This document shows, one piece after another, positions 27,391-36,988 of a stretch of DNA of 64,000 bases (position 1 is the stretch's first letter; the number at the start of each line of letters is the position of its first letter). The stretch lies in assembly GCA_032334235.1 (NCBI GenBank), contig JAVSGI010000005.1:186001-250000 (forward strand). The letters run 5' to 3'. The DNA comes from Paracoccaceae bacterium Fryx2. Its GTDB lineage: Bacteria > Pseudomonadota > Alphaproteobacteria > Rhodobacterales > Rhodobacteraceae. The position numbers and the translations under genes were made by a program. Under the pieces are notes generated by a model that saw only the letters and a list, made by a program, of their open reading frames with translations, was not told the DNA's origin and did no database searches.

Positions 27391-28728
27391 TTGGATATCA
27401 TCGGAATGATCCCCTCGTTCGGCGGTTTCGCCTGGACGATCATCGCCTTCGTGGTGGCGCTTTCGATCATCGTGGCGGTGCATGAATACGGCCACTACAT
27501 CGTCGGCCGCTGGTCGGGGATCCATGCCGAGGTGTTCAGCCTGGGCTTCGGCCCGGTGCTGTGGTCGCGCATGGACGGGCGGGGCACGCGCTGGCAGGTG
27601 GCGGCGCTGCCGTTCGGCGGCTTCGTCAAGTTCCTTGGCGATTCCGATGCGGCCTCGGGCAAGGATGGCGGCATGATCTCGCGCCTCTCGACGCAGGAGC
27701 GCCGCCGCACCATGCATGGCGCGCCGCTCTGGGCGCGGGCGGCCACGGTGGCGGCGGGGCCGATGTTCAACTTCGTGTTCTCGGTGCTGGTGTTCGGCGG
27801 GTTCTTCTTCTTCAACGGCGTGGCGACCGACCTGCCGGTGGTGGGCAGCATGAAGGCGACCCCCTACGAGGGCCGCTCGCTGGAACCCGGCGACCGCATC
27901 CTGTCGGTCGGCGGGGCCGAGACGCCGGACCTTGCGACCTTCCTCGACGTGACATCGACCCTGCCTCCCGCCCCGGTGATCGACTACCGGGTGGAGCGCG
28001 CCGGGGCAGAGATCACCTTGCCCGGCCCCTTCCCATTCCCGGCGATTGCCGACGGGGTGCAGCCGCAGTCGGCGGCGATGGATGCGGGGATGCAGGCGGG
28101 CGACATCGTGCTGTCGGTCGACGGCTGGGCAATCAATTCCTTCGCCGAACTGCGCGAGATCGTTGGCGTGTCGGATGGCAAGACGCTGCTGCTGACCATC
28201 TGGCGGGCGGGCGAGACGGTCGAGGTGGCGCTGGTGCCGCGCCGGATGGACATTCCGGCCACGGCGGGCGGCTTCGAGACGCGGTGGCTGATCGGGCTTT
28301 CGGGCGGGCTGGTTTTCGTGCCCGAAACCCGCACGCCGGGCGTGTTCGAAACCATCGGGCTTGGCGCGCGGCAAAGCTGGATCATCGCGACCACCAGCCT
28401 GTCGGGGCTGTGGCACATGGCCAGCGGCGCAATCTCGTCGTGCAACCTGCAGGGGCCGATCGGCATTGCCGAAACCTCGGGGGCGATGGCAAGCCAGGGG
28501 GTGGAAAGCTTCATCTGGTTCCTTGCCATGCTGTCCACCGCCGTCGGGCTGATGAACCTCTTTCCGGTGCCGGTGCTCGATGGCGGGCATCTGGTGTTCC
28601 ACGCCTGGGAAGCTGCAACCGGCAAGCCGCCCAGCGACCGCGTGCTGCGCGTGCTGATGACGGGCGGGCTGGCGATCCTGCTGACGCTGATGGTCTTTGC
28701 GCTGGGCAACGACCTGTTCTGCCCGTGA
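27391..28728 (+). CDS. rseP: site-2 protease RseP (M50 zinc metalloprotease)
   Basis: A 445-residue intramembrane protease. HEYGH in the first membrane segment carries the zinc His residues and catalytic Glu, and NLFPVPVLDGGHL near the C-terminus carries the third ligand. At least one PDZ domain (about 160-290) lies in between. It cleaves anti-sigma factors and remnant signal peptides within the membrane. The start is TTG, with AGGAAGG upstream, 5 bp after dxr. Confidence 0.94.
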   Translation: MDIIGMIPSFGGFAWTIIAFVVALSIIVAVHEYGHYIVGRWSGIHAEVFSLGFGPVLWSRMDGRGTRWQVAALPFGGFVKFLGDSDAASGKDGGMISRLSTQERRRTMHGAPLWARAATVAAGPMFNFVFSVLVFGGFFFFNGVATDLPVVGSMKATPYEGRSLEPGDRILSVGGAETPDLATFLDVTSTLPPAPVIDYRVERAGAEITLPGPFPFPAIADGVQPQSAAMDAGMQAGDIVLSVDGWAINSFAELREIVGVSDGKTLLLTIWRAGETVEVALVPRRMDIPATAGGFETRWLIGLSGGLVFVPETRTPGVFETIGLGARQSWIIATTSLSGLWHMASGAISSCNLQGPIGIAETSGAMASQGVESFIWFLAMLSTAVGLMNLFPVPVLDGGHLVFHAWEAATGKPPSDRVLRVLMTGGLAILLTLMVFALGNDLFCP

Positions 28729-28793
28729 TGCCAAAATGATGCCACATTGCCCTGCTACGGCGGGGGCAATGAGGCAATCCGACAGGTGCGACG

Positions 28794-28943
28794 ATGCAGA
28801 CGGTCATGAACGGATATCGCGGGCTTTCGCTGCTGGTGGGCCTCAACTGGGACTGGCTGTTCAGCCTCGGCACCATCCTTGTCGGGCTGCTGGCCGGGGC
28901 GTTTCTGGGCTATGCGCTGCTGCCGCACCCCGCCCCGCAATAG
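28794..28943 (+). CDS. small single-span membrane protein (49 aa)
   Basis: A short frame starting MQTVMNGYRGLSLLVG. It contains one strongly hydrophobic segment from WLFSLGTILVGLL through GYALL and ends PHPAPQ. CAGGTG lies 6 nt before the ATG; a second in-frame ATG four codons later is a possible alternative start. It sits between rseP and bamA in the same direction. No family is recognised. The membrane segment, ribosome site and position in an envelope operon argue for a real gene, but short GC-rich frames can be spurious. Confidence 0.45.
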   Translation: MQTVMNGYRGLSLLVGLNWDWLFSLGTILVGLLAGAFLGYALLPHPAPQ

Positions 28944-29048
28944 CGACCCCGCCCGCCGCGCCCTGCGGCGCGCCTGCCGGGTTGCCGTGCGGCCACAAGG
29001 GCTTGTGGATATCTTTGACACACCCAACCAGATGAATGCCCGCGCCTT

Positions 29049-29077
29049 TTGACAAGCCGTGGCAATCCGGCTAGTCA
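29049..29077 (+). promoter_or_regulatory. possible sigma-70 type promoter for bamA
   Basis: A perfect TTGACA -35 hexamer is followed after 17 bp by TAGTCA, a weak -10. The pair lies 34 bp before the bamA ATG, in the 167-bp gap that separates bamA from the upstream genes. A separate promoter for bamA and the lpx genes would be expected. The -10 match is poor. Confidence 0.35.
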
Positions 29078-29110
29078 GGATGCCAGACAAGTATTTGACG
29101 GGGCGGACAG

Positions 29111-31450
29111 ATGCATCAGGCGACAGGCGCGGCTTTCGCACGCGGCACACGGGTCCGGGGGATGCTCCGTTCCACTGCACTGACACTTTTCCTTGCGGCA
29201 TCGGCGGTTAGCGGCCCGATGCTGCTGGAGGCGCAAGCCCAGACCTACAGCTTTTCCAACGTCACGCTGCAAGGAAACGACCGCGTCGACGCGGCCACCA
29301 TCCTGTCTTACGCCGGAATCAAGCAGGGCGAGGCGGTCACCGCCGGCGGCCTGAACGACGCCTATCAGCGCATCCTGAACTCGGGCCTGTTCGAGACGGT
29401 CGAACTCAGCCCGCGCGGCGGCACGCTGGTGATCACCGTCAAGGAATATCCGACGATCAACGTGATCAACTTCGAGGGCAACGCCAAGCTGAAGGACGAT
29501 GCGCTGGCCGAGATCATCACCTCGCAGTCGCGTCGGGTGTTCTCGCCCGCCCTGGCTGAGGCCGATGCCGCCGCCATCGTCGAAGCCTACCGCCAGTCGG
29601 GGCGCATCGCGGCCACGGTCGATCCGCGCATCATCCGCCGGTCGGACAACCGCGTCGATCTGGTGTTCGAGATCGCCGAGGGCAAGGTGGCCGAGATCGA
29701 GCGGCTGGGCTTCGTCGGCAACCGCGCCTATTCCGACCGTCGTCTGCGCCAGGTGCTGGAAACCAAGCAGGCGGGCCTCCTGCGCCAGTTCATCCAGGCC
29801 GACACGCTGTTTGCCGAGCGGCTTGAACTCGACAAGCAGCTGCTGCGCGATTTCTACCTGTCGCGCGGTTACGTCGATTTCCAGGTGATGGACGCCAGCG
29901 CCGAAGTGACCCGCGAACGCGACGCCTCTTTCGTGACCTTCACCGTGCGCGAGGGCCAGCAGTTCAAGTTCGGCCGGATTTCCGCCGTCAGCGAGATCGA
30001 GGGCGTCGATATCGCCGAATTCCGCGAGCTTCTTCGCGTGCGGCCGGGCGTGGTCTATTCGCCGGCCGTCGTGGAAAACAACGTGGCGCGGATGGAAGCC
30101 CTGGCGCTGCGCAAGGGCCTGAACTTCGTGCGGATCGACCCGCGCGTGACCCGCAACGACAAGACGCAGTCGCTGGATATCGAGTTCGCCCTGACCCGCG
30201 GCCAGAAGGTGTTCGTCGAACGCATCGACATCGAGGGCAACACCACGACGCTCGACCAGGTGGTGCGCCGCCAGTTCCGCACCGTCGAAGGCGACCCCTT
30301 CAACCCGCGCGAAGTGCGCCAGGCAGCCGAACGCATCCGGGCACTGGGCTTCTTTGCCGATGCCTCGGTGGAATCGGAACAGGGCAGTGCGGGCGACCAG
30401 GTGGTGGTGAAGGTCGGGCTGGAGGAAAAGCCGACCGGGTCGCTGACCTTCGGTGTCAGCTACGGCGTCAGTTCCGGGGTCGGCTTCAACGTCGGGCTGA
30501 CGGAAACCAACTTCCTCGGGCGCGGCCAGACCGTCGGGGTCAATCTTTCCCTGGGGAAGGACAACAAGAACTCGTCCTTCAACTTCATCGAACCGGCTTT
30601 CCTTGGCCGCGACCTGAAGTTCAGGATCGGCGCGGGTTACTTCGAGTCCGACAACGAGAACGCGCGCTACGACACGCGGCGGATCTCGTTCAACACCGGC
30701 ATCGAATTCCCGGTCAGCGAGAACGGGCGGCTGGAGCTGCGCTACACGCTGACGGAAAAGTCGCTGTTGAACGTAGAGGACGATGCTTCAGACATTCTGG
30801 AGGCGGAAGAAACGCGCGGCGCTCTGCTGACCTCGGCCCTCGGTTACACCTATTCCTACGACACGCGCCTGACCGGCCTGAACCCGAACGGCGGCTTCCT
30901 GCTGCGCTTCAGCCAGGATTACGGCGGGGTGGGGGGCGACGTGCAATCCATCACCTCCACGGCGCTGGCTCTGGCCGAAACCAAGGTGCTGAACGAGGAA
31001 GTCACGGTCCGCGCCGTGGTGGAAGGCGGCATGATCAACACGCTGAACGGCGACAGCAGTGTGACCGACCGTTTCTTCGGCAACGGCAAGATTCGCGGCT
31101 TCGAGCCGAACGGTCTTGGTCCGCGCGACATTTTCCCGACTGGCGATGATGCGCTGGGTGGCAACTACTTTGCGGCTGCCCGGCTCGAGGCCGACTTCCC
31201 GCTGGGATTGCCCGAGGAATACGGCATCACCGGCGGGGTGTTCTTCGACATCGGGTCGGTCTGGGGGCTGGACAATACGGCGGGGAGTGGTGTCGTCGAC
31301 GACGAGATGTATCTGCGCTCGTCTGTCGGGTTCTCGGTCTACTGGACGACCGGCCTCGGCCCGCTGAAGTTCAACTTCGCCAAGCCGATCCTCAAGGAAG
31401 ACTACGACGAGGAGCAACTGTTCGACCTGACGATCTCCACGCAGTTCTGA
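29111..31450 (+). CDS. bamA: outer membrane protein assembly factor BamA
   Basis: A 779-residue Omp85 protein. An N-terminal signal sequence (hydrophobic stretch about residues 18-42, ending AQA) is followed by five POTRA domains (about 45-420) and a 16-strand barrel ending in Phe (DLTISTQF). The barrel includes the conserved lid-loop motif KIRGFEPNGLGPRD (VRGF-type). It inserts beta-barrel proteins in the outer membrane. A second ATG at residue 18 could be the true start, giving a shorter signal peptide. The stop overlaps the skp start by one base. Confidence 0.96.
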   Translation: MHQATGAAFARGTRVRGMLRSTALTLFLAASAVSGPMLLEAQAQTYSFSNVTLQGNDRVDAATILSYAGIKQGEAVTAGGLNDAYQRILNSGLFETVELSPRGGTLVITVKEYPTINVINFEGNAKLKDDALAEIITSQSRRVFSPALAEADAAAIVEAYRQSGRIAATVDPRIIRRSDNRVDLVFEIAEGKVAEIERLGFVGNRAYSDRRLRQVLETKQAGLLRQFIQADTLFAERLELDKQLLRDFYLSRGYVDFQVMDASAEVTRERDASFVTFTVREGQQFKFGRISAVSEIEGVDIAEFRELLRVRPGVVYSPAVVENNVARMEALALRKGLNFVRIDPRVTRNDKTQSLDIEFALTRGQKVFVERIDIEGNTTTLDQVVRRQFRTVEGDPFNPREVRQAAERIRALGFFADASVESEQGSAGDQVVVKVGLEEKPTGSLTFGVSYGVSSGVGFNVGLTETNFLGRGQTVGVNLSLGKDNKNSSFNFIEPAFLGRDLKFRIGAGYFESDNENARYDTRRISFNTGIEFPVSENGRLELRYTLTEKSLLNVEDDASDILEAEETRGALLTSALGYTYSYDTRLTGLNPNGGFLLRFSQDYGGVGGDVQSITSTALALAETKVLNEEVTVRAVVEGGMINTLNGDSSVTDRFFGNGKIRGFEPNGLGPRDIFPTGDDALGGNYFAAARLEADFPLGLPEEYGITGGVFFDIGSVWGLDNTAGSGVVDDEMYLRSSVGFSVYWTTGLGPLKFNFAKPILKEDYDEEQLFDLTISTQF

Positions 31451-32037
31451 TGCGCCGGGTGCTGCCCGCGCTGGGTCTGTTGCTGCTCTGGCCGGTGGCC
31501 GGGGCGGCGCAGCAGCTGGGGGTCGAGGTGCCGGTGCGCAGCCCGGTGCTGACCCTGACGCAGGAGCGCCTTTACACGGAATCGCTGTATGGCAAGGCGG
31601 TGCAGGCGCTTTCCGAACAGGCGAGCCGCGCCCTTCAGGCCGAGAACCGCAAGATCGAGGCCAGTCTGGAGGCGGAAGAGCGCGACTTGACCTTCCGCCG
31701 CGCGACGTTGCCCCCCGCCGAGTTCCGCGCCCTGGCCGAGGCATTCGACACCAGGGTCGAGGGCATCCGCGCCGCGCAGGAGGCCAAGGCGCGCAGCCTG
31801 ACCCAAAGCCGCGATGCGGACCGCCAGCGGTTCTTTGAAACGGCGGTGCCGATCCTTGCCGATCTGATGCAGGATTACGGCGCTGTGGCGATCCTCGACA
31901 AGGGGGCGGTCGTGCTGTCCTTCGACCGGGTCGATGTCACCGAAGCGGCCATCGCCCGGATCGACGCGGTGCTGGGCGACGGCAGTTCCCCCCCCGGCGC
32001 CACGGCCCCTGCGACACCCGACCCTGCCGTCCCCTGA
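31450..32037 (+). CDS. OmpH/Skp-family periplasmic chaperone
   Basis: A 195-residue protein with a signal peptide (about 1-20, cut after GAA), a central charged coiled coil (about 45-130) and a compact C-terminal part containing VDVTEAAIARID. This matches the Skp/OmpH layout, in which a trimer holds unfolded outer membrane proteins for BamA. It is more divergent than enteric Skp. The C-terminal tail is Pro/Ala-rich. Translational overlap with bamA supports the role. Confidence 0.8.
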   Translation: MRRVLPALGLLLLWPVAGAAQQLGVEVPVRSPVLTLTQERLYTESLYGKAVQALSEQASRALQAENRKIEASLEAEERDLTFRRATLPPAEFRALAEAFDTRVEGIRAAQEAKARSLTQSRDADRQRFFETAVPILADLMQDYGAVAILDKGAVVLSFDRVDVTEAAIARIDAVLGDGSSPPGATAPATPDPAVP

Positions 32038-32124
32038 CCCGCGCGGCTTGTCGGCGGCAGGGCAAGTTGCTAGGCAGGCCGCAGCCGAAAACCAACCCCC
32101 GGGGCCCCGCGCCGCAAGGAACAC

Positions 32125-32577
32125 ATGATGACAGACACTGCCGACCTCCAGTTGATCCAGCGCCTTATCCCGCACCGCTACCCCTTCCTGCTGATCGACA
32201 AGGTGCGCGATATCGTGGTCAACACCAGCGCGGTCGGCATCAAGAACGTGACCTTCAACGAGCCGCAGTTCCAGGGCCACTTTCCCGGCGCGCCGGTCTT
32301 TCCCGGCGTGATGATCATCGAGGCGCTGGCCCAGACGGCCGGCGTGCTGGTCGGCGTGTCGATGGATCTGGCCGACAAGAACCTGCTGGTGTATTTCATG
32401 GGCGTCGATGGCGCCAAGTTCCGCCGCAAGGTGGTGCCGGGCGACGTGATGGAACTGCACATCACCGTCAAGCGCGGCGGCGGCAAGGTGTGGAAGTTCG
32501 GCGGCCGCGCGACGGTTGACGGCGAACTGGCGGCCGAATGCGAATTCACCGCGATGATGGATCTGCCCAAGGCATGA
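32125..32577 (+). CDS. fabZ: 3-hydroxyacyl-ACP dehydratase FabZ
   Basis: A 150-residue hot-dog fold enzyme of fatty acid synthesis. The active-site His lies in [13 protein letters not shown] and the Glu in [21 protein letters not shown] is the family N-terminus. Two adjacent ATG codons exist, and the second has better spacing (7 nt) from AAGGA. The stop overlaps the lpxA start (ATGA), linking fatty acid and lipid A synthesis. Confidence 0.96.
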   Translation: MMTDTADLQLIQRLIPHRYPFLLIDKVRDIVVNTSAVGIKNVTFNEPQFQGHFPGAPVFPGVMIIEALAQTAGVLVGVSMDLADKNLLVYFMGVDGAKFRRKVVPGDVMELHITVKRGGGKVWKFGGRATVDGELAAECEFTAMMDLPKA

Positions 32578-33362
32578 CGGAAACCCTTATCCACCCATCG
32601 GCCATCGTCGAACCCGGTGCCGTGATCGGTGCGGGCTGCCGGATCGGGCCTTTTGCCATCATCGGCCCCGAGGTCACGCTGGCCGAGGGCGTCGAAGTCA
32701 AGAGCCACGCGGTGGTGACGGGGTGGACCGAAATCGGGGCGGCCACGGTGATCTTTCCCTTCGCCTGTGTCGGCGAGGTGCCGCAGGATCTGAAGTATCG
32801 CGGCGAGCACACCCGCCTGATCGTCGGCGCGCGCTGCCGCATCCGCGAAGGCGCCACGCTGAACACCGGCACCGAGGGCGGCGGCGGGGTCACGCGGGTC
32901 GGGGATGACTGCCTGCTGATGACCGGCGCGCATGTCGGCCATGATGCCACGCTCGGCAGCCGGGTGATCCTGGCCAATCAGGCCGCCATCGCCGGGCATT
33001 GCGTGCTGGGTGACGATGTGATCGTCGGCGGGCTGTCGGGCATTCACCAGTGGGTGCGGGTCGGGCGCGGCGCGATCATCGGGGCGGTGACCATGGTGAC
33101 CAACGACGTGCTGCCGCACGGGCTGGTGCAGGGTCCGCGCGGCGATCTCGACGGGCTGAACCTCGTGGGCCTGAAGCGGCGCGGCGTCAGCAGGGCCGAA
33201 ATCACCGCGCTGCGCGCCGCCTACCAGATGCTGGCCCAGGGCGAGGGCAGCTTTCTCGACCGCGCCCGCCGTCTGGCCGAGGAAACCGAAAGCGTCCATG
33301 TCCGCGAGATGACCGATTTCATCCTTGCCGCCTCGGACCGCTCGTTCCTGACCCCGAAGTGA
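32574..33362 (+). CDS. lpxA: UDP-N-acetylglucosamine acyltransferase LpxA
   Basis: A 262-residue left-handed beta-helix enzyme with hexapeptide repeats starting [16 protein letters not shown]. The catalytic His is in [11 protein letters not shown]. The C-terminal helical part ([14 protein letters not shown]) is typical. It adds the first acyl chain to UDP-GlcNAc in lipid A synthesis. The start ATG overlaps the fabZ stop, and the stop overlaps the GTG of lpxI. Confidence 0.96.
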   Translation: MTETLIHPSAIVEPGAVIGAGCRIGPFAIIGPEVTLAEGVEVKSHAVVTGWTEIGAATVIFPFACVGEVPQDLKYRGEHTRLIVGARCRIREGATLNTGTEGGGGVTRVGDDCLLMTGAHVGHDATLGSRVILANQAAIAGHCVLGDDVIVGGLSGIHQWVRVGRGAIIGAVTMVTNDVLPHGLVQGPRGDLDGLNLVGLKRRGVSRAEITALRAAYQMLAQGEGSFLDRARRLAEETESVHVREMTDFILAASDRSFLTPK

Positions 33363-34195
33363 CCCGGCCTGACACAGAAACGACCTCCGAAGGCCGCCTG
33401 GCGATCATCGCGGGGCGGGGGGCGCTTCCGGGGTTGCTGGTCGCGGCGCTGCCCGGCCCGGCACCGCTGGTGGCGGCGCTTGACGGGTTTGCCCCGGACG
33501 GGCTGACCCCCGACATCACCTTCCGCGTCGAGCGGCTGGCGCTGTTCCTGCGCCATCTGGAAGATTGCGGCGTGACCCGGGTGGTCTTCGCAGGCGCGGT
33601 GCAGCGGCCACGGCTCGACCCGGCGCTGTTCGACCCGGCCACCGCGCAGATGGTGCCTCAACTGCTGGCCGCGATGCAGGGCGGCGACGATGCCACCCTG
33701 CGCGGCGTCATCGCGATCTTCGAGGAGGCGGGGTTTGCCGTGCTGGGCCTGGCCGACCTTGCCCCCGGCCTGCTGGCCGATACGGGCGTGCTGGGCGCGC
33801 GCGCCCCTTCGGCCGCCGACCTGCGCGATGCCGCGCGCGGCCGCGCCATCCTCGACGCGCTCGCGCCGGTGGACGTGGGGCAGGGCTGCGTCGTGGCCGA
33901 GGGGCTCTGCCTCGGTATCGAGACGATCTACGGCACCGATGCGCTCTTGGCCTTCGTCGCAAGCCACCGCGCCGATCTGGCCCCCGCCCGCGGCGGCGTT
34001 TTCACCAAACGCGCCAAGCAGGGGCAGGACCTGCGCACCGATCTTCCGGCCATCGGCCCCGCCACCATCGCGTCGGCTGCGGCGGCGGGGCTGGGCGGAC
34101 TCTGCCTTCAGGCCGGCCGGGTGATCGTGATCGACCGCGCCGAGGTGCTGGCGCGGGCCGATGCCGCGGGGCTGGCGCTCTGGGCCGAGCCGTGA
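33359..34195 (+). CDS. lpxI: UDP-2,3-diacylglucosamine pyrophosphatase LpxI
   Basis: A 278-residue DUF1009 protein, the alphaproteobacterial substitute for LpxH, producing lipid X from UDP-diacylglucosamine. LAIIAGRGALPGLL is the N-terminal signature and KRAKQGQDLRTDLPAIGP the C-terminal one. The GTG start overlaps the lpxA stop, and the stop overlaps the lpxB GTG. Longer upstream frames lie inside lpxA and are not coding. Confidence 0.93.
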   Translation: MTRPDTETTSEGRLAIIAGRGALPGLLVAALPGPAPLVAALDGFAPDGLTPDITFRVERLALFLRHLEDCGVTRVVFAGAVQRPRLDPALFDPATAQMVPQLLAAMQGGDDATLRGVIAIFEEAGFAVLGLADLAPGLLADTGVLGARAPSAADLRDAARGRAILDALAPVDVGQGCVVAEGLCLGIETIYGTDALLAFVASHRADLAPARGGVFTKRAKQGQDLRTDLPAIGPATIASAAAAGLGGLCLQAGRVIVIDRAEVLARADAAGLALWAEP

Positions 34196-35316
34196 GGTTC
34201 TTCCTGATCGCGGGCGAGCCGTCGGGCGACCGCCTCGGCGCGGCCCTGATGGCGGGGCTGAAAACCCTTTCCCCCGGCTGCACCTTCGATGGCATCGGCG
34301 GGCCGCTGATGCAGGCCGAAGGGCTGACGAGCCTGTTCCCGATGGAGGAGCTTTCGGTGATGGGCATCGCCGAGATCCTGCCGAAATACCGCGCCCTGAA
34401 GCGCCGCATTGCGCAGGCCGCCGCCGCCGCCCTCGCCGCCGCCCCCGCCGCCCTGATCACCATCGACAGCCCCGATTTCTGCCTGCGGGTCGCCGCGCGC
34501 GTCAAGGCGGCCCGGCCCGCCTTGCGCACCATCCACTACGTCGCGCCCTCGGTCTGGGCCTGGCGTCCGGGACGGGCCGCGAAGATGGCCCGGGTGATCG
34601 ACCATGTGCTGGCGCTCCTGCCGTTCGAGCCTCCCTACATGACCGCCGCCGGGATGACCTGCGATTTCGTCGGCCATCCGGTGGTGGCCGAACCCCTCGC
34701 CACCCCGGCCGAGGCCGATGCCCTGCGCGGCGACGGTCCGCTGATCCTCGCCCTGCCCGGCTCTCGCCGGGGCGAGGTGGCGCGGCTGGCCCCGGTGATC
34801 GGCTCGGTTCTGGCGCAGGTCAAGGCCCGCCACCCGGCCGCGCGGGTCGCCCTGCCCACCCTGCGCGGCGTGGCCGGTCTGGTGCGCGACCTCAGTGCCG
34901 ACTGGCCGATCCGGCCGCTGATCATCGAGGATGCCGCGACCAAGCGCGCCGCCTTCGCCGCGGCCAATGCGGCCATCGCAGCCTCGGGCACCGTGTCGCT
35001 GGAGCTTGCCGCCAACGGCGTGCCGATGGTCATCGCCTACGACATGCACCCGCTGACGCTGTGGCTGATGCGCCGCGCCGCACGGATCAACACGGTGACG
35101 CTGGTCAACCTGGTGTCGGAGACCCGCGTGGTGCCCGAATTCATCGGCAAACATTGCCGCGCCGACCGGATCGCCCCGGCCCTGCTGCACCTGCTGGAGG
35201 ACGGCCCGGCCCGCGCCGCGCAGCAGGCCGCCATGTCGCTGACCATGCAGCGGCTGGGGCAGGGTGGCGAGCCGCCCGGCCTGCGCGCAGCGAGATCGGT
35301 GCTGGCGGCCCTCTGA
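34192..35316 (+). CDS. lpxB: lipid-A-disaccharide synthase LpxB
   Basis: A 374-residue GT19 glycosyltransferase that joins UDP-diacylglucosamine and lipid X. The starting FFLIAGEPSGDRLG, then DSPDFCLRVA, the YVAPSVWAWRPGRA block and LPGSRRGEV are hallmarks, as is SGTVSLELA in the donor-binding half. The GTG start overlaps lpxI. It is the last gene of the envelope cluster and converges on mnmA through a large inverted repeat. Confidence 0.95.
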   Translation: MRFFLIAGEPSGDRLGAALMAGLKTLSPGCTFDGIGGPLMQAEGLTSLFPMEELSVMGIAEILPKYRALKRRIAQAAAAALAAAPAALITIDSPDFCLRVAARVKAARPALRTIHYVAPSVWAWRPGRAAKMARVIDHVLALLPFEPPYMTAAGMTCDFVGHPVVAEPLATPAEADALRGDGPLILALPGSRRGEVARLAPVIGSVLAQVKARHPAARVALPTLRGVAGLVRDLSADWPIRPLIIEDAATKRAAFAAANAAIAASGTVSLELAANGVPMVIAYDMHPLTLWLMRRAARINTVTLVNLVSETRVVPEFIGKHCRADRIAPALLHLLEDGPARAAQQAAMSLTMQRLGQGGEPPGLRAARSVLAAL

Positions 35317-35321
35317 CCTGC

Positions 35322-35398
35322 GGTTTCTTCTTGGTTCAAATACCCAATCCGCCCTCTCGGCCAGAACATTCAGCGGGTATTTTTTCCAAGAAGAAGCC
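35322..35398. terminator. large inverted repeat between convergent lpxB and mnmA
   Basis: The arms at 35322-35345 and 35375-35398 are nearly complementary over 24 bp (outer TTCTTCTTGG/CCAAGAAGAA, inner ATACCC/GGGTAT), with a 29-nt loop. The arms run from 5 bp after the lpxB stop up to the mnmA stop. The position and symmetry fit a bidirectional terminator. The TTGGTTCAAATACCC arm resembles the dispersed TTGGCCCAAATA core seen elsewhere in the window. Confidence 0.6.
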
Positions 35399-36535
35399 TC
35401 AGCGCCCGCCCCGGATCCAGCCACCGCCCAGCACGCGCGACCCTTCAGCGGCATAGAACACGCAGGCCTGCCCCGCCGACACGCCTTCTTCGGGTGACAG
35501 CAGTTCCACCTCCGCCTCGGTGGCCGACAGGGGGCGCAGGATCGCGGGGCGCGGGGCGCGGGTCGAGCGGACCTTGACCTCCACCTGCCATTCAGGCGCA
35601 CTGGCGAAGGGCGCGTCGCCCAGCCAGTTGATCTCCTTGAGCGGGATGGTGCGGGTCGACAGTGCCGCCTTCGGCCCGACGATCACCTGTCGCGTCGCGG
35701 GGTCCAGACGCACCACATAGAGCGGATCGCCCAGCCCGCCGATCCCCAGCCCGCGGCGCTGGCCGATGGTGTAGTGGATCACGCCGCGATGCGCCCCCAG
35801 CACATTGCCCGCCAGATCGACAATCTCGCCCGGCGCCACCGCCTCGGGGCGCAGCTTCTCGATCACCGCCGCATAGTCGCCGTTCGGCACGAAGCAGATG
35901 TCCTGGCTGTCGGGCTTGTCGGCGACCGACAGGCCATAGCGCGCCGCCAGCGCCCGGGTTTCGGCCTTCGAGGCCAGATGGCCCAGCGGGAAGCGCAGGT
36001 AGTCCAGCTGCTCGGCCGTGGTCGAGAACAGGAAATAGCTCTGGTCGCGGGCGGCATCGGTGGCGCAGTGCAGTTCGGGCCCCAGGGCGCCGGTCTTGCG
36101 CTGGATGTAATGGCCGGTGGCCATGCAGTCGGCCTCAAGATCTTTCGCGGTGGCCAGCAGGTCCTTGAACTTCACCCGCTCGTTGCAGCGGATGCAGGGC
36201 ACCGGCGTGGCGCCCGCCAGATAGGCATCGGCGAATTCGTCGATCACCGCCGCGCGGAAGGTGTTCTCGTAATCCAGCACGTAATGCGGAAAGCCCATGG
36301 TTTCGGCCACCCGGCGCGCGTCGTGGATGTCGCGGCCAGCGCAGCAGGCGCCCTTTTTCGCCAGCGCCGCACCATGGTCGTAAAGCTGCAGGGTGACGCC
36401 GACCACGTCATAGCCTTCTTCGGCAAGCTGTGCCGCCACCACGGAACTGTCGACGCCGCCCGACATGGCCACCACTACCCGCGTGTCCTGCGGGCGCTTG
36501 GGCAGGCCCAGCGAATTCAGCGGTTGATCGGGCAT
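35399..36535 (-). CDS. mnmA: tRNA-specific 2-thiouridylase MnmA
   Basis: A 378-residue PP-loop enzyme thiolating U34 of Lys, Glu and Gln tRNAs. [17 protein letters not shown] is the ATP pyrophosphatase loop. The catalytic Cys pair is in [11 protein letters not shown] and [25 protein letters not shown] and PLYVV lie in the C-terminal domains. Length is normal. It runs leftward, convergent with lpxB and divergent from sciP. Confidence 0.96.
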   Translation of the reverse strand: MPDQPLNSLGLPKRPQDTRVVVAMSGGVDSSVVAAQLAEEGYDVVGVTLQLYDHGAALAKKGACCAGRDIHDARRVAETMGFPHYVLDYENTFRAAVIDEFADAYLAGATPVPCIRCNERVKFKDLLATAKDLEADCMATGHYIQRKTGALGPELHCATDAARDQSYFLFSTTAEQLDYLRFPLGHLASKAETRALAARYGLSVADKPDSQDICFVPNGDYAAVIEKLRPEAVAPGEIVDLAGNVLGAHRGVIHYTIGQRRGLGIGGLGDPLYVVRLDPATRQVIVGPKAALSTRTIPLKEINWLGDAPFASAPEWQVEVKVRSTRAPRPAILRPLSATEAEVELLSPEEGVSAGQACVFYAAEGSRVLGGGWIRGGR

Positions 36536-36667
36536 GGCACGTCTCCGGCAGGGTTCCTGCGAAGTCGAAGGGAATATAGGAAAATGCTACACACTCTCAA
36601 CCCCCTCGTTTCACCGATGCTTAAGCCTGATGCGTCAGTCTTGCCGCAAGGAACGAGGGACCCTGTG

Positions 36668-36946
36668 ATGTATCTCAAACGCGTTGATGGCCCGCGCCAG
36701 GTCACCTTGCCCGATGGCTCCGTGCTCTGCCGCGCCGACCTGCCGCCCCCTGATACCCGCCGCTGGGTCGCCAGCCGCAAGGCCGTGGTGGTCAAGGCCG
36801 TGGTCTATGGTCTGATCACCCAGGCCGAGGCATTGGACCGCTATGCCTTGTCCGAGGAGGAATTCGCCCTCTGGCGCGCGGCGGTGGAGCATCATGGCGA
36901 AAAAGCCCTGAAGGTCACAACCTTGCAGAAATATCGACAACTTTAA
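36668..36946 (+). CDS. sciP: CtrA inhibitor SciP (DUF1153)
   Basis: A 92-residue helix-turn-helix protein matching SciP: RRWVASRKAVVVKAV, GLITQAEALDRYALSEEEF and the closing VTTLQKYRQL. In Caulobacter, SciP represses CtrA-activated genes in G1. AGGGA lies 7 nt before the chosen ATG; a longer frame upstream has no conserved sequence. It lies 95 bp upstream of ctrA in the same direction. Confidence 0.9.
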   Translation: MYLKRVDGPRQVTLPDGSVLCRADLPPPDTRRWVASRKAVVVKAVVYGLITQAEALDRYALSEEEFALWRAAVEHHGEKALKVTTLQKYRQL

Positions 36947-36973
36947 GTTGTTTCTCGCCGCAGTTCTGCCACA

Positions 36974-36988
36974 GTAACCGGTAGTTAA
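36974..36988 (+). promoter_or_regulatory. CtrA-type box upstream of ctrA
   Basis: GTAA-N7-TTAA, one mismatch from the TTAA-N7-TTAA consensus of CtrA, overlapping the TTAACCAT form at 36985-36992. A further TTAAC lies at 37008-37012. All sit in the 95-bp gap before ctrA, which suggests autoregulation as known in Caulobacter. Confidence 0.55.

Noticed and set aside
28697-29035. 112-codon frame between rseP and bamA
   Set aside because: Starts inside rseP, lacks a ribosome site and has shadow composition; the 49-codon frame in another phase is the better candidate.
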